From Cacajao melanocephalus (lineage: Eukaryota; Chordata; Mammalia; Primates; Pitheciidae), in assembly GCA_963573385.1 (NCBI GenBank), contig CAUYLG010021521.1, positions 62,001 through 126,000 on the forward strand: 64,000 nt of DNA, given 5' to 3'. Position numbers and translations under genes: made by a program. Position 1 is the stretch's first letter. Each line of letters opens with the position of its first letter. Under the pieces are notes generated by a model, which was not told the DNA's origin, did not search any database, and saw nothing but the letters and a program-made list of their open reading frames with translations. This document shows positions 38,310-52,350 of the stretch, piece after piece.

Positions 38310-39220
38310 CATGACCATTTTAATAAACCCATCAATATTTATTGAGCACATATTATCAGCCTAGTTCCAACCTAGAAATCTTTAGATTCATAAGAAACAT
38401 AATATTATGTCCTTGATTTTCAAAATTAAGTTTCATCTCAAGGACAACATGGGTCACCAAGCAATAGAACATGAGTACTAAGCATTAAAATTATTAAAAT
38501 AAATATATCTAAGAACATAGTAGAGAAAAAGCAATAAAATCTGGAATAGTTAAGTTGAAAAGGTCAGGGACAGAGGGAAATGTGAGCATGAACTTGAAAA
38601 ACAGTTATAATTTAAAGGTGAATGTGTCCTGTGGGTTGATATTTTAGGTTGGAAGAACATGAAAATCAAGGTGATTAGCATAAACTCAAATAATAATTAA
38701 CTATTTATTGCAAAAATAGTATGTACAAGCTCCAAGACACAATACAAGAGAGAGGTACAGTTCCTGTGTACTGACAACATACAAGAAAAATGTTTTACTG
38801 TCATGAATGCATTAAAATTCGGTAAGTAAAATGGACTATAGGAAACAACACAAAAGAACTAACACAGAATGAGGAAGAAAATAAAATCTTCCAGCAGTAT
38901 AAGAAAAAATATATGTTTTACTGGATGACTATATATGGTGCCAGTTTCATGCAGTAAACACAATTACAAAGGTAGAATGCTATGCCAGTGTGTGAGAGAT
39001 GAAGGTCTTCATGAAGGCAAAATTGGATCTCAGAACATTAAGGGTGTTGTGGGAATGGAGCACATAGTAAAGGATAAGAGCTAGTGACCAGGTGATAAAA
39101 TCATTTAATGTAATTCTAAAGTATTTCAATTTTACTTTTATTACACTTGAGAGTCCCTGAAGGATTTTTATGAGAGGAGTGATATTTTCATTTTGAAGAT
39201 GAATAATTCTTTTTTTTTGC
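38310..39220 (-). mobile_element. L2-like ancient LINE, antisense
   Basis: It starts with 'ccatcaatatttattgagca' (38330) and 'catattatcagcc', the reverse complement of an L2 3' end. Phrases far to the right, 'agagtccctgaaggattttt' (39150) and 'atgagaggagtgatattttc' (39171), parallel 'ggaagccattggagggttt' / 'gcaggggagtgacatgatc' in the antisense L2-type consensus. The middle is very diverged. Confidence 0.45.
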
Positions 39221-40319
39221 TACTGTATTCTGAATATTCTTTTCCTATACTCTTTTTATGCAGGATCTCAAGGAAATATGAATATCGAATTAGCATTGTT
39301 AAATTATTCTTCAATTATGACTGCAGACACTTAGTGTACAAAGTGAGTAGGAAAGAGGAATCTTATCTTCTTTGGAAAGCTAACAACCAATTAGAGGATA
39401 TAAATGACATGAATACAGCATTGAAGAATGTTTAAGATAGGTTAAAGAGACCTTTTTTTTTGGAGATTGTGAAATAAAAGTGTAAAGAATGGTGTAAAAA
39501 GAAGGTGAAGACAAACATTTACAACAGCAATTTCTTCATGAATTATATAGAGCTTGCCCAACTCAGAAATTCACTCTTAAGTTCATTAGCAACTTTATTC
39601 ATATAATTATTCTTTACTGTGAGTGAAAACTTTCTTACAAAAACAGCAAGCCTATCTAATATTATATTTCCTTTAACAAAAAGATTATTCTAGAAAACAA
39701 TTTGCACTTAATGTGGGGCAGGTGCCAGAGTTTTTGTGCTGTTGACAATGATTTATAGAGTTTAAACACTTTTTTTGAAACCGAGTTTAGGTTTACTATT
39801 AGTATAGTTTTGATATGTCCACAAAAATATTTTATATGTTTTTCAACAGTTCTGACATTGATATTTCAGCCTGTAATTTTTCTGAAGTTCTAAGCTATTC
39901 ATATAAGAAGCTGAGGGGAAAGGTAATAAAAGCAGTATAAAAATCACTGCAACGAGGCACCCACTTACTACCCATAGTAATGTCGAGAATATCAAATAGA
40001 CCTGGTGAAACACGTAGGGTACACGTTCACATTGCTTCAGGAAAATGCACAGATTTGGCAAAAGAATACACTAATGCCAATGACATGTAAATTAACACTG
40101 GCTTTTCACATCCTTCTACTTAGTATCAGAGACAAGAAATTGAATAGGAGTGCAAAAGTAAACATTTCTTGTCAAGATAACTATAGAAGGAGAAGCCAAA
40201 CATAGAGTTTTATGTATATTTGTCCCCAAGATCTAGACTGCCAACATTGAGCTTCACAGGCTAGTTAGCTGTGTAAATAAATACAAAATGTGCCTTGCTG
40301 TGACATTATCTTCACAATT
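39221..40319. other. Unassigned DNA
   Basis: 1.1 kb, no recognised element or gene. Open frames at 39193-39435 and 39843-40061 have no motif. Confidence 0.5.
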
Positions 40320-40331
40320 AAGAATACCACT

Positions 40332-43229
<2,898 letters not shown>

Positions 43230-43483
43230 CTCCTCAGGAGGGAGAGGAGAGGCAGGCTGTTCTCAGAGCACCACAGAAGCTCACATGGCTGTGGCAGGCC
43301 AGGGCTCACCAAACACAGGCCTCCATAACAGCTGTTTCAGTACTGAGTGGTGAAGTTCAATATTAAAAGCCAGTGCCTTTATACAAAGGCTCGAATGAAA
43401 CAAAAGTCCACCAAGAGTTTTGCCTAGGCCTTTCCTGAGCCTTACCACAACGGAATGAATAATATTTATGAATAAACAACTTT
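43230..43483. other. GC-richer segment before LTR, unassigned
   Basis: Includes 'caggagggagaggagaggca' and 'ctgtggcaggccagggctca'. The composition resembles the LTRs that follow, and it may be retroviral, but no landmark is certain. Confidence 0.4.
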
Positions 43484-43916
43484 TGTTGGGGGGCTCTGAA
43501 GAAACTCCCCAGGCCTCCACCAACAAGTTTATTGGAGGTCTCCAGGAACTCCCCAAATGCCCATGATTTAGCAGGAGACAAGACAAGGGTAATCACCCCA
43601 GCACCTGGACCCATTTAGAGTAAGTAAATTTAGTGAGGCTGTGGAGGAAGCTCTTTATACTGAGACCTTAGTTATAGATTAAAAGAAGTTAATCACTTAT
43701 GTCTTTAGATGAATGCACACTTACATGTGGACATATAGCTCAGAAGGTATATAAGCTCTGGAAAATTTTTATCCTGAATTGGTCTGGAGATAATTTCCAG
43801 GCCTTCTCCCTGTAACTGGTTACAGAAATAAAAACTCTCTTCCTCCCAAATTCATCTACATCTCATTATTGAGCCTCAAGAAATAGCAGCCCGACCCTCA
43901 GTTTGGTCCAGGAACA
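43484..43916 (+). mobile_element. LTR, ERV1-like, sense
   Basis: It starts TGTTGGGGGGCTC and ends 'gtccaggaaca'. Promoter-like order: TATATAA at 43748-43754, then AATAAA at 43827-43832, then a U5-like end 'ttattgagcctcaagaaata' with 'cgaccctcagtttggtcc'. No matching target duplication is seen, so retroviral leader sequence may follow to about 43990. Family unnamed. Overlapping open frames at 43281-43614 are incidental. Confidence 0.6.
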
Positions 43917-44093
43917 CGGCCACTCATCTAACCTGGGGTCCAACTGGTGTAGGGTGCTGTGGCTGCCGCCTCACCTCACCAACTACAAATACAGACCAAG
44001 CTACAATTTATGAGCTTATTGTATGCTCATAAAGAAAGTAATACAACCTATGAGGTTGATTTTCAGAAATAACTTTCTTTAGGTTTTTTCTTT
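43917..44093. other. Possible retroviral leader, then unassigned spacer
   Basis: 'ctaacctggggtccaactgg' lies 15-20 bases beyond the LTR end and is less AT-rich than the surroundings. It could be leader sequence of the preceding ERV, but a primer-binding site cannot be assigned. Confidence 0.3.
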
Positions 44094-44690
44094 TTTGTTT
44101 TTTTTTTAAGATACAAGTCTCTATGTCGCCCAGGCTGGAATGCAATGATGTGATCATAGCACACTCTAGCTATAAACTTTTGGGCTCAAGGGGTCCTCTA
44201 GAGTCACTGGGATTACAAGTCAAGCCGTTGTAACCGAGCCAGCGTGAAATCACCACTGAGACAAAGACTAGGCCAAATTACGGGGTCTTTATTGCCAGCG
44301 GCCTTGGAGGACTCACATCTCTCTAACCTGCAGCCCCGAAAGGAGGGTGTCAAGACCTTTTATGTCCGGAAACCACCTCCTGGGCGGGGATGAGGGCGAG
44401 GGGCTTTGGACATTCCCAGGGCCAGTGGACTTTGGACATTCTGATTGTTACTTAAGTGGTTCACAGAAGTCAAGATAAGCATTAGTTTACACATTGTCTG
44501 GGTAGGGTGGAAGTTACAGACCTTAGTTACTCATTACAAGTCGCAGGGGCCAAGATGGTAGGTTTGGACTGCTTGCCTGTCACATCAGGGTTACAGAGAG
44601 CAGTTTCAATGGAAAGCCAAGGTATGGTCGAAGTATGCAGTTTATGGGGCAATTAGCATGTCACAAAACCACTATGCCCAGTATGTTTTC
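44094..44690 (-). mobile_element. FLAM-like Alu monomer, antisense, interrupted by LTR
   Basis: 44094-44228 is a single old Alu-type monomer ('gtcgcccaggctggaatgca', 'gatgtgatcatagcacactc', 'cttttgggctcaaggggtcc' and 'actgggattacaagtcaagc'). Its expected end, 'ccactatgcccagta', is displaced to 44669-44684, after the LTR. Free Alu monomers of this kind predate most dimeric Alus. Confidence 0.75.
44229..44665 (-). mobile_element. Solo LTR, ERV1-like, antisense, inside Alu monomer
   Basis: It begins TGTAACCGAGCC and ends 'gcatgtcaca', so TG...CA termini hold. On the minus strand an AATAAA signal lies at 44293-44288, followed by a U5-like segment. It is the least AT-rich LTR here, with CpG-containing phrases such as 'gggcggggatgagggcgagg' (44382). 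Left flank AAGCC and right flank AAACC may be a diverged 5-bp duplication. Since it lies in a primate Alu monomer, it is primate-specific. Confidence 0.75.
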
Positions 44691-44986
44691 TTTATAATTA
44701 TAGTTTTAGAATTCTACATTTATGCACGTAAAAATATAAGATAACTAACATTGAATAATAACTATTGGAAACTCATTTTTATAAATATGTAATATGTGAG
44801 GCTGTAGTTTAAGTGTAGTCATCTTTGCATAGTTTATTTAAAATTAATATATAATGCCAGACTGTATGCATTTCTCAATAACATCTTTGTTTTATTTTAA
44901 TTTTAATTAATTAATTAATGTATTTATTTAATTATTTTACTACAAATAATGTTGCCTTGCAAATTATCTTACAGATATCCTACTAT
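44691..44986. other. Unassigned AT-rich spacer with TTAA repeats
   Basis: About 300 bp. TTAA-type low-complexity sequence at 44897-44938. Confidence 0.5.
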
Positions 44987-45914
44987 TAATAGCAAAAGGA
45001 GACAGACAAATCTCTAGGCAGATAGGGACAGGTCCCGACGAAACCCAATCTTAAATCCAAGACAGCCTGAAGCATGAAAAGTGAGCTGCCACTTAAGGGT
45101 GCAGTCCACAACTGGAGTGAAAACTTCCTCAATGCCTTTTAGCCAATGGAATGATGCTTTTTCCAGCCCCACACATGGTCCAATCAGCACACACTCCCCC
45201 ATCCTGAGCCCATAAAAAACCCCAGACTCAGCCTCAAAGGCAGCTATCCACTTTTAGGCCCCTTCTCACACAGAGCACTACCCACTTCAGGTCACCTCTT
45301 TTTGTCCAGAGCTTTTCTGTCACTAAGTAAAATTCTTCTGTGCCTTGCTTACTCTCCAGTGTCTGTGTATGTCATTCTTGGTTGCAGCACAAGAACCCAG
45401 AACTCATCAAACGGTGGGTGCAAAAAGAGCTGTAACACATGTTCCTGCTCACCCAGCTACGAGAGTAAAAAAAGCTTCCGGGCACCACATGCCCCCATTC
45501 ACCAAGCTGTGGATGGCAGGACTGAATGAACTGTGACATAACCCCACTCACCTAAGCTGCAGGTGGCGGGGATGAATGAGAGCCTGTAACAGCTCCTGGG
45601 GGCTCAGGGCTCAGGACTCCCCAAGCAGAAGCTATAGCACCCCTTGGGGCTAGGTGGTTGCAGGCATATCCAAGTTTTGGGGCACTGCCACTGCATCCCC
45701 CTCATCCAGATGTGGGTGCCCAATGCAGAAGCTGGTTGTGGCATGCCCAAACCAGCCACAGGCTGAGCACAGAATCTGGGGCAGTAGTGTGAGCCAAGTG
45801 AAGCCTGCATGGGGCTGAGTGGGCAGAGCAAGCCAGCAGTCCAAGTGAAGCCTGAGAAGAGGCATCTCCAGCCATGGAGACATCCAGCTGGCAAAGTGGC
45901 AGCAAAAGAATCCT
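44987..45914 (+). mobile_element. ERV1-type solo LTR (HERV9/LTR12-like group), sense
   Basis: About 930 bp. The start aligns with the LTR at 24133 ('aaggagacagacaaat' against 'caggaggcagtcaaat', then 'cccgacgaaaccc' against 'ccctgatgaaaccc'). Promoter features are CCAAT at 45143-45147, CCAATCA at 45180-45186 and a TATA-like CATAAAAAACC at 45211-45221. U5-like text follows: 'aagaacccagaactcatc' and 'aaaagagctgtaacac'. The rest is GC-rich. It ends 'aatcctgtgtca', with CTAT on both sides (44983-44986, 45915-45918). Minus-strand open frames at 45604-45985 are incidental. Confidence 0.65.
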
Positions 45915-45918
45915 GTGT

Positions 45919-46248
45919 CACTATGTGAACTAAATTTAATCCAAGATAAATTATATTTGTAAAAAATTGTATCAGTTTCTATCACAATTTATAATGCATA
46001 AAAGATCTACATGACTATCAATGCTGACACTTTAAATTACAAAATGTTTTAATTTTTATATTCCTGATTTTATCTGAGGTACTTTTTCTTGATTAATTCT
46101 GTATTTTATCACTTCTATTTATCAAATTGTGTCTTCTATAAACGTTTTTTGTTAAATCATAGCATGCATAAAAGAAAATGCACAAATTATAAGAGAGCAG
46201 CTTGATATTTAGCAAATATAAACATGTAACCAACACAACATTTAAAAA
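45919..46248. other. Unassigned AT-rich spacer
   Basis: About 330 bp between the LTR and the L1. 'aaatcatagcatgcataaaa' and following may be an old L1 scrap; not supported further. Confidence 0.45.
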
Positions 46249-47038
46249 CCACGTTATCTGCAAACAGAGACAATTTGACTTCCTCTCTTCCTATTTGAAT
46301 ACCCTTTATTTCTTTCTCTTCCCTGACTGCCCTTGCCAGAACTTCCAATACAGTGTTGAATAGGAGTGGTGAGAGAGGGCATCCTTGTCTTGGGCCAGTT
46401 TTCAAAGGGAATGCTTCCAGTTTTTGCCCATTCAGTATGATATTGGCTGTGGGTTTATCATAAACAGCTCTTATTATTTTGAGATACATTCCATCAATAC
46501 TTAGTTCATTGAGAGTTTTTAGCAGGAAGTGGTGTTGAATTTTATTGAAAACTTTTTCTGCATTTATGACATAATAATGCGGTTTTTGTCTTTGGTTCTG
46601 TTTACGTGATGAATTTTCTTTATTGATTTGCATATGTTGACCAGCCTTGCATCCCAGGATGAAGCCAACTTGATCGTGGTGGATAAGCTTTTTGATGTGC
46701 TTCTGGATTCAGCATGCCAGTATTTTATTGAGGATTTTTACATCAATGTTCATTAGGGATATTGGCCTGAAATTTTCTTTTTTTGTTGTGTCTCTGCCAG
46801 GTTTTAGTATCAAGATGATGCTGGCCTCATAAAATGAGTTAGGGAGGAGTCTCTCTCCTATTGTTTGGAATAGTTTCAGAAGGAATGGTACCAGATCCTC
46901 TTTGTACCTCTGGTAGAATTCGACTGTGACTCTGTCTGGTCCTGGGCTTTTTTTTGGTTGATAGGCTATTTATTACTGCCTCAATTTAAGAACTCAATTT
47001 AAGAATCCCTATTCAGGGATTCAACTTCTTCCTGGTTT
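46249..47038 (-). mobile_element. Inverted 5' segment of a primate L1 (ORF2 reverse transcriptase)
   Basis: The minus strand reads L1 ORF2 from about 'ctaccagaggtacaaagagg' (right) to 'tcaaattgtctctgtttgca' (left). An open frame covering 46633-46187 translates the reverse-transcriptase core: [34 protein letters not shown] and the catalytic box as FADN instead of the family FADD. It joins head to head with the sense L1 segment at 47039, the signature of 5' inversion. It cannot encode a complete ORF2p. Confidence 0.9.
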
Positions 47039-48330
47039 ACTATTAAGCAAATTCAGAAAAGTCTCAGGATACAAAATCAATGTGTGAAAATCAAGCATTC
47101 CTATACACCAATAATAGACAGAGAGCCAAATCATCAGTGAGCTCCCATTCACAATTGCTACAAAGAGAATAAAATACCTAGACCTAGGAAGACAACTTAC
47201 AAGGGATGTGAAAGACCTCTTCAAGGAGAACTACAAACCACTGCTCCAGGCCAGGAAATAAGAGAGGACACAAACAAATGGAAAAACATTCTATGCTAAT
47301 GGATAGGAAGAATCAATATCATTAAAATGGCCATACTGCCCAAAGTAATTTATAGATGCTGTCCCCATCATCTATAATGCTGTCCCCATCAATTTACCAT
47401 TGACTTTCTTCACAGAATTAGAAAAAAACTAATTTAAATTTCAAATGGAATCAAAAAAGAGCTTGTATAGCCAGGACAATCCTAAGCAAAAAGAACAAAG
47501 CTGGAAGCATCACATTACCTGACTTCAAACTATACTACAAGGCTACAGTAACCAAAACAGCATGGTACTGGTATCAAAACAGATATGTAGACCAATGGAA
47601 CAGAACGGAGACTTCAGAAATAACACCACATGTCTACATCCATCTGATCTTTGACAAACCTGACAAAAACAAGCGAGGGGTAAGGATTCTTTATTTAATT
47701 AGTAGTGTTTGGAAAACTGGTTAGCCATATGCAGAATACTGAAACTGGACCCCTATTGTACAGCTTATACAAAATTAACTTATGATGGATTGAAGACTTA
47801 ATGTAAGACATAAAATCATAAATACCCATATATACCCAAAGGATTATAAATCATTCTACTATAAAGACACATACATATTGCATCACTATTCACAATAGGA
47901 AAGACTTGAAACCAACCCAAATGCCCATCAATGATAGACTGGATAAAGAAAATGTGGCACATATACACCATGGAATACTATGCAGCCATAAGAATGGATG
48001 AGTTCATGTCCTTTTCAGGTACTTGGATGAAGCTAGAAACCATCATTCTCAGCAAACTAACATAGGAACAGAAAACCAAACACCACATGTTCTCACTCAT
48101 AAGTAGGAGTTGAACAATGAGAACACATGGAAACAGGGAGGGGAACATCATACACTGGGGCCTGTCTGGGTTGAGGGAGTAGCAGAGGGATAGCATTGGG
48201 AGAAATACCTAATGTACATGATGGGATGATGGGTGAAGCAAACCACCATGGCACGTGTATATCTCTGTAACAAACCTCCACGTTCTGCACATGTATCCTA
48301 GAACGTAAAGTATAGATAAAATAAAATAGA
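47039..48330 (+). mobile_element. 3' segment of the same primate L1, sense, internally deleted
   Basis: It starts 'aagtctcaggatacaaaatc' (47069), runs through the distal ORF2 ('gcatggtactggtatcaaaa', 47562) and the 3' UTR ('atgtggcacatatacaccat', 47952; 'atagcattgggagaaatacc', 48192), and ends 'gcacatgtatcctagaacgt' (48288) with an A-rich tail. About 1 kb of ORF2 is missing near 47820, where 'gacataaaatcataaatacc' joins the 'cccaaaggattataaatc' block. A short local duplication of 'atgctgtccccatca' lies at 47354-47392. Confidence 0.9.
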
Positions 48331-49275
48331 GACAAAAAGTGCTTAAAAGATCTAGATAGCTAAAGCAAAACTTCCTCATTCATTACAAGTGGGTATTTTT
48401 ATGTGTTTGTTTTTCAGTATTACCATTGTTAATTTTACAAAAAAAAAAAAAAAACCACTATCAGCATTCCAAAAGTCCCGTGCATTTGCATTTCCTTCTT
48501 CCATTCCTACATTTTCCTACTTCCTAAAACAGGCCCATATGGCTTAGTTTAGATTTTCCCTCATTTGAAAGCTATAAAATAGGACAAAGTATTTTTGTGT
48601 TGTTTCTTTTATTACACAGGTTAAGGAAAAAATGCATATATCCTGGGATATGCTGTATTCATTTCTGTTGGGTTTGTAAAATTATAGTGTCATAGTTACA
48701 GGGACATACAATGTGAGTATATTTTATTTTAGGAGATATAATTATCTTTCCAGAATGGTACCAAATTTTATACACATAGCAGCATATATTATTTATTACT
48801 AGATTAAGATGGTTTGTTAAGAAAATTTTAAATTATCAATTATAAATATTGATTGTATTTCATTAAATATATTATCTGCATTCACTGAAATAAGATTTTC
48901 TCTTTTTTTCCATTGATGTGGTGAATCACATTGCCCTTTTCTCCAATTATTAATTGAGAATATAATCAATCCAGAAACCTAGTACAATGAACAGTTATGT
49001 AACTTTTACTCATTTTCACCAAAGGTGAAGATTTTGCCACATTTGCTCTGTCTCTGTCTGTCTCTGTTTCTTTCTGTGTGCCTGCTAGTACATTTTCTGT
49101 GCTGAAACTTACATTGAGCATTGCACATATTTCCATCCCTCCACATTTTGATGACACTGACATTTTTAAAGAATAGAGTCCAGTTTTCTTGAACAGACAT
49201 TATTTTAAGTAAAAAGCACTATTTTATACTTGAAATAAACATACCTTAGTTGGGATGAATTATCCTGTATAGACT
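48331..49275. other. Unassigned AT-rich DNA, part possibly old L1
   Basis: 48980-49200 ('acagttatgtaacttttact', 'gaaacttacattgagcattg') faintly resembles the antisense of an old L1 3' region. A CTGTCT-rich run lies at 49047-49072. No gene. Minus-strand frames 48966-49200 are incidental. Confidence 0.4.
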
Positions 49276-49634
49276 CAATACTCCTCTCTTATCCCCAGGG
49301 AATACAGTTCCAGGTCCCCAGTGGATGCCTGAAACTCTGTATAGTACCAAACCCTATAGATGATATTGTGTTTTGACCTGATACTTCTGACAGCTCCTAA
49401 GTGACTAAGAAGCAGGCAGTATATACAGCATAAAAACACTGGACAAAAGGGATGATTTCCATCCAGGCAGAAGGAAGGGGACAGCAAAAGTTTTTATCAC
49501 ACTACTCAGAATGGTGCATGGTTTAAAATTTAAGATTGTTAATTTCTGGAAGTTTGTTTAATATTTCAGACCACAGTTGACCACAGGGAAATGAAACCAT
49601 GAAAAGCAAAACTGTTGAATAATGAAGGACTACT
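49276..49634 (+). mobile_element. Tigger2/MER8-type non-autonomous TcMar transposon
   Basis: The 5' end 'caatactcctctcttatccc' and 3' end 'gttgaataatgaaggactac' are imperfect inverted repeats. Internal text 'gttccaggtccccagtggat', 'gatagtaccaaaccctatag'-like sequence and 'gaccacagttgaccacaggg' follows the Tigger2/MER8 layout, including 'actggacaaaagggatgatt' (49439). At about 360 bp it is a deletion derivative without a transposase. Confidence 0.78.
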
Positions 49635-51096
49635 TTATTCCAGAAATCAGTTACAAATAATCATTTAAAATTATTTTGTCTATGTTCAAAAAAGTGATTT
49701 TACAAACCTGTAAAATTACAAACCTGTAATTTTTCTTTCATGTAACATTTTAATGAAGTTTTAATGTCAGAATTATGCTGACACCACCAAAGGAGCTGGA
49801 AAATGTCTCTTTTTACTCTGGAAGAAGGTTAAACATATGTAATTTATTCATAAAATATTTGAAGTAAAGCAATGAATAAAGTTATCTGAACCTAGGAGTT
49901 TCTTGGTGAATTTTTAAAGTTATACATTCATTTTCTAATAAATATACATAGGACCAGTCATAATTTATATGCTTTCTTGTATCATTTTCTTTTATCCCCC
50001 TAGGAATTAATCCATTTCAACTGAGTTTTTTAAATTACTTAGAATAAAATTATTTATATTCTCTTATCACATCTTTAATGTCTTTAGAATCTTTAGGAAT
50101 TTCTTCTTTTTTTCATACCTAAGTCATTTATGCCTTTTTAAAAGTTTAATAATCCAAAGGGATTATCAATTTTATTGATCTTTTCAAACAATGAATTACA
50201 TTTTGTTTTCTTCACATTATTTTGTAATTTATAATTTTAATTTCTATTCTATTACTTTATTATTTAAAATTAATATGTGTTTTTTTATTCTACCTAGATT
50301 CTTGAGATGAATGGTTAGCTCCTTGGTTTTCATCACATTACATTGTAATAAATTAATTAGAGCTATCAATATGTCCAACAATATGACTGGAAACAGTGGA
50401 TTTGTAAGTTTAGGAAACTATGCCATTTCAGAAAAAGGGCACTAATTATTTACATTATATTAGCTTTCCCTCAAATGTAAACATTCCAAATTACAATTTG
50501 TCTTATAGAGAGCTATATAATAATTAAACATTATTAATTTTTGTGGAAAAATATACAATAGCATGACCAATTATAATACACTTCATTATAAATGAGTTAA
50601 AGACACTCTTCAAATTTGGCTATAATCAAAATGTATACTAAATCATCATCATTTCACAAATTGCCTACCTAGTCATGATGACTAAACTGTTAACATTTTC
50701 ATTAAAGTCTATCTGAAATTTTATTCATCATATTAAAAAGTTTTTTTCTTTGTGAAATTAACATTTAATATAACAAAAGGGTGAAATGTTGAATTATAAA
50801 TAACAAGAGTTCTTAACTCCAGATATTTGTTTGTTATTTTCCTTGGGAAAGTACATTACATGAAATAACAAGTAACACTTTGTTCTCTTACTAATTATCT
50901 AGTAGAGATATTTTAAGAAATCATCATATCCTGAAGGACAGCAGAAAACACAGAAAAAGAGCTGAGCTGCATATTTATAAACTTCCCTTTTTATTATCAT
51001 AGTTGGTTAGATCATTTTTCAAAAGTTCAGTACTCAGGCAGACCTTCAGAAAGCACGTCTTATGTATATTACACCTGCTCTTACTCGCCAAGGTGT
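49635..51096. other. Unassigned AT-rich DNA
   Basis: 1.5 kb, very AT-rich. 'acaaacctgtaaaattacaa' with its repeat at 49703-49731 is a small local duplication. No gene or repeat supported. Confidence 0.5.
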
Positions 51097-51112
51097 ATGG
51101 CATTCACTTTCT

Positions 51113-51892
51113 TTGTTATTAATATTATCATACTTTAAGTTCTGGTGTACCTGTGCAGCTCCTGCAGGATTGTTACATAGGTATACACACGCCATGGTGG
51201 TTTGCAGAAGTTCTAGCCAGATCAATTAGCCAAGAAAAAGAAATAAACGTATTCAATGAGGAAAAGAGGAAGGCAAATTGTCTCTATTTGCAGACAACAT
51301 GATTATACGTTTATAAAACCCCATTATCTCAGCCCAAAATCTCCTTAAGCTGCTAAGCAACTTCAGCCAAGTCTCAGGATACAAAATCAAGGTGCAAAAA
51401 TCACAGGCATTCCTATACACCAATAACAGACAAACAGAGAACCAAATCATGAGCAAACTGCCATTCACAATTGCTACAAAGAGATTAAAATACCTGGGAA
51501 TTCAACTAACAAGGGACATGAAGGACCTCTTCAAGGAGAACTACAAACAACTGCTCAAGGAAATAAGAGAGGAAAAGAAACATGGAAAAACATTCCATGC
51601 TCATGTTTGGGAAGAATCAATCTCATGAAAATGGCCATGCTGCCCAATTGCTATCCCCATCAAGCTACTATTGACCTTCTTCACAGAACTGGAAAAAACC
51701 ACCTTAAACTTCATATGGAACAAGAAAAAAGCCTGCACGGCCAAGAGAATCCTAACCAAAAAACACAAAGCTGGAGGCATCACACTGCCTGACTTCAAAC
51801 TATACTATAAGGCTACAGTAATCAAAACAGCATGGTACTGGTACCAAAACAGAGATGTAGACCAATGGAACAGAACAGAGGCCTCATAAGTA
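51113..51892 (-). mobile_element. Twin-primed primate L1 (minus-strand insertion) with TSD
   Basis: The left part 51113-51208 is the antisense L1 3' end ('tcatactttaagttctggtg', 'ggattgttacataggtatac'). The right part 51209-51892 is sense ORF2 ('agttctagccagatcaatta', 'ggcaaattgtctctatttgc', 'gcatggtactggtaccaaaa'). The flanks ATGGCATTCACTTTCT (51097-51112) and ATGGCATTTACTTTCT (51893-51908) bracket both parts, so they arrived together. Open frames inside are ORF2 pieces, including 51671-51889 with [20 protein letters not shown]. Confidence 0.93.
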
Positions 51893-51908
51893 ATGGCATT
51901 TACTTTCT

Positions 51909-52142
51909 AAAGAGTATATCTGAAACTTTCAAGAGTTCTTAAGTTATATATTTTTTAATGTAGAAATAGGAATAAAAGCAAAATATAGTTAAGAAAATGT
52001 TTCACCATAATTAGTTTCATGTAATCTAATCTTTTTATTCTGGTATAAATTTACTTTCTAAAGCATAAATTGTAGAATATTTTCCATAATACCTTGCAAA
52101 TCTTTTAAAATATTATATGTAGTCTAACAAGTGTATAACAAT
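51909..52142. other. Unassigned AT-rich spacer
   Basis: No feature recognised. Confidence 0.5.
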
Positions 52143-52350
52143 GGTGTATTAGTCACGGTTTTCCACATAAACAAACTGAAAGGGCAAAAAGGACAAACTC
52201 CCTCTATCAAGTCTTTTATAAGGGCACCTGATCCCAATCATGAAATAAATGCTCTTTCACATAATCATATCTTAAGTTTCTCACAACTAAATACTTTCCC
52301 AATGACAACACCTGAAATTTGGAGTGGGCACAATTCAAACCAGAGCACCT
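52143..52350 (-). mobile_element. MLT1-like LTR fragment, antisense
   Basis: 'tataagggcacctgatccca' (52217), 'tcacaactaaatactttccc' (52281) and 'acctgaaatttggagtgggc' (52310) follow the reverse complement of an MLT1/MST-type LTR start (consensus 'aagggcactaatccca' and 'atttggggggacacaaa'). Diverged and incomplete. Confidence 0.6.

Noticed and set aside
43281..43614. Overlapping 83- and 101-codon minus-strand frames
   Set aside because: They overlap a plus-strand LTR with TATA and AATAAA; no protein similarity recognised.
44229..44665. CpG island / gene promoter
   Set aside because: The GC-rich phrases lie within a solo LTR and the CpG count is too small for an island; no exon follows on either strand.
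45604..45985. Three overlapping minus-strand frames of 67-111 codons in GC-rich DNA
   Set aside because: They run antisense through the 3' part of an ERV1 LTR; overlapping frames on one strand and lack of domains indicate chance openness in GC-rich sequence.
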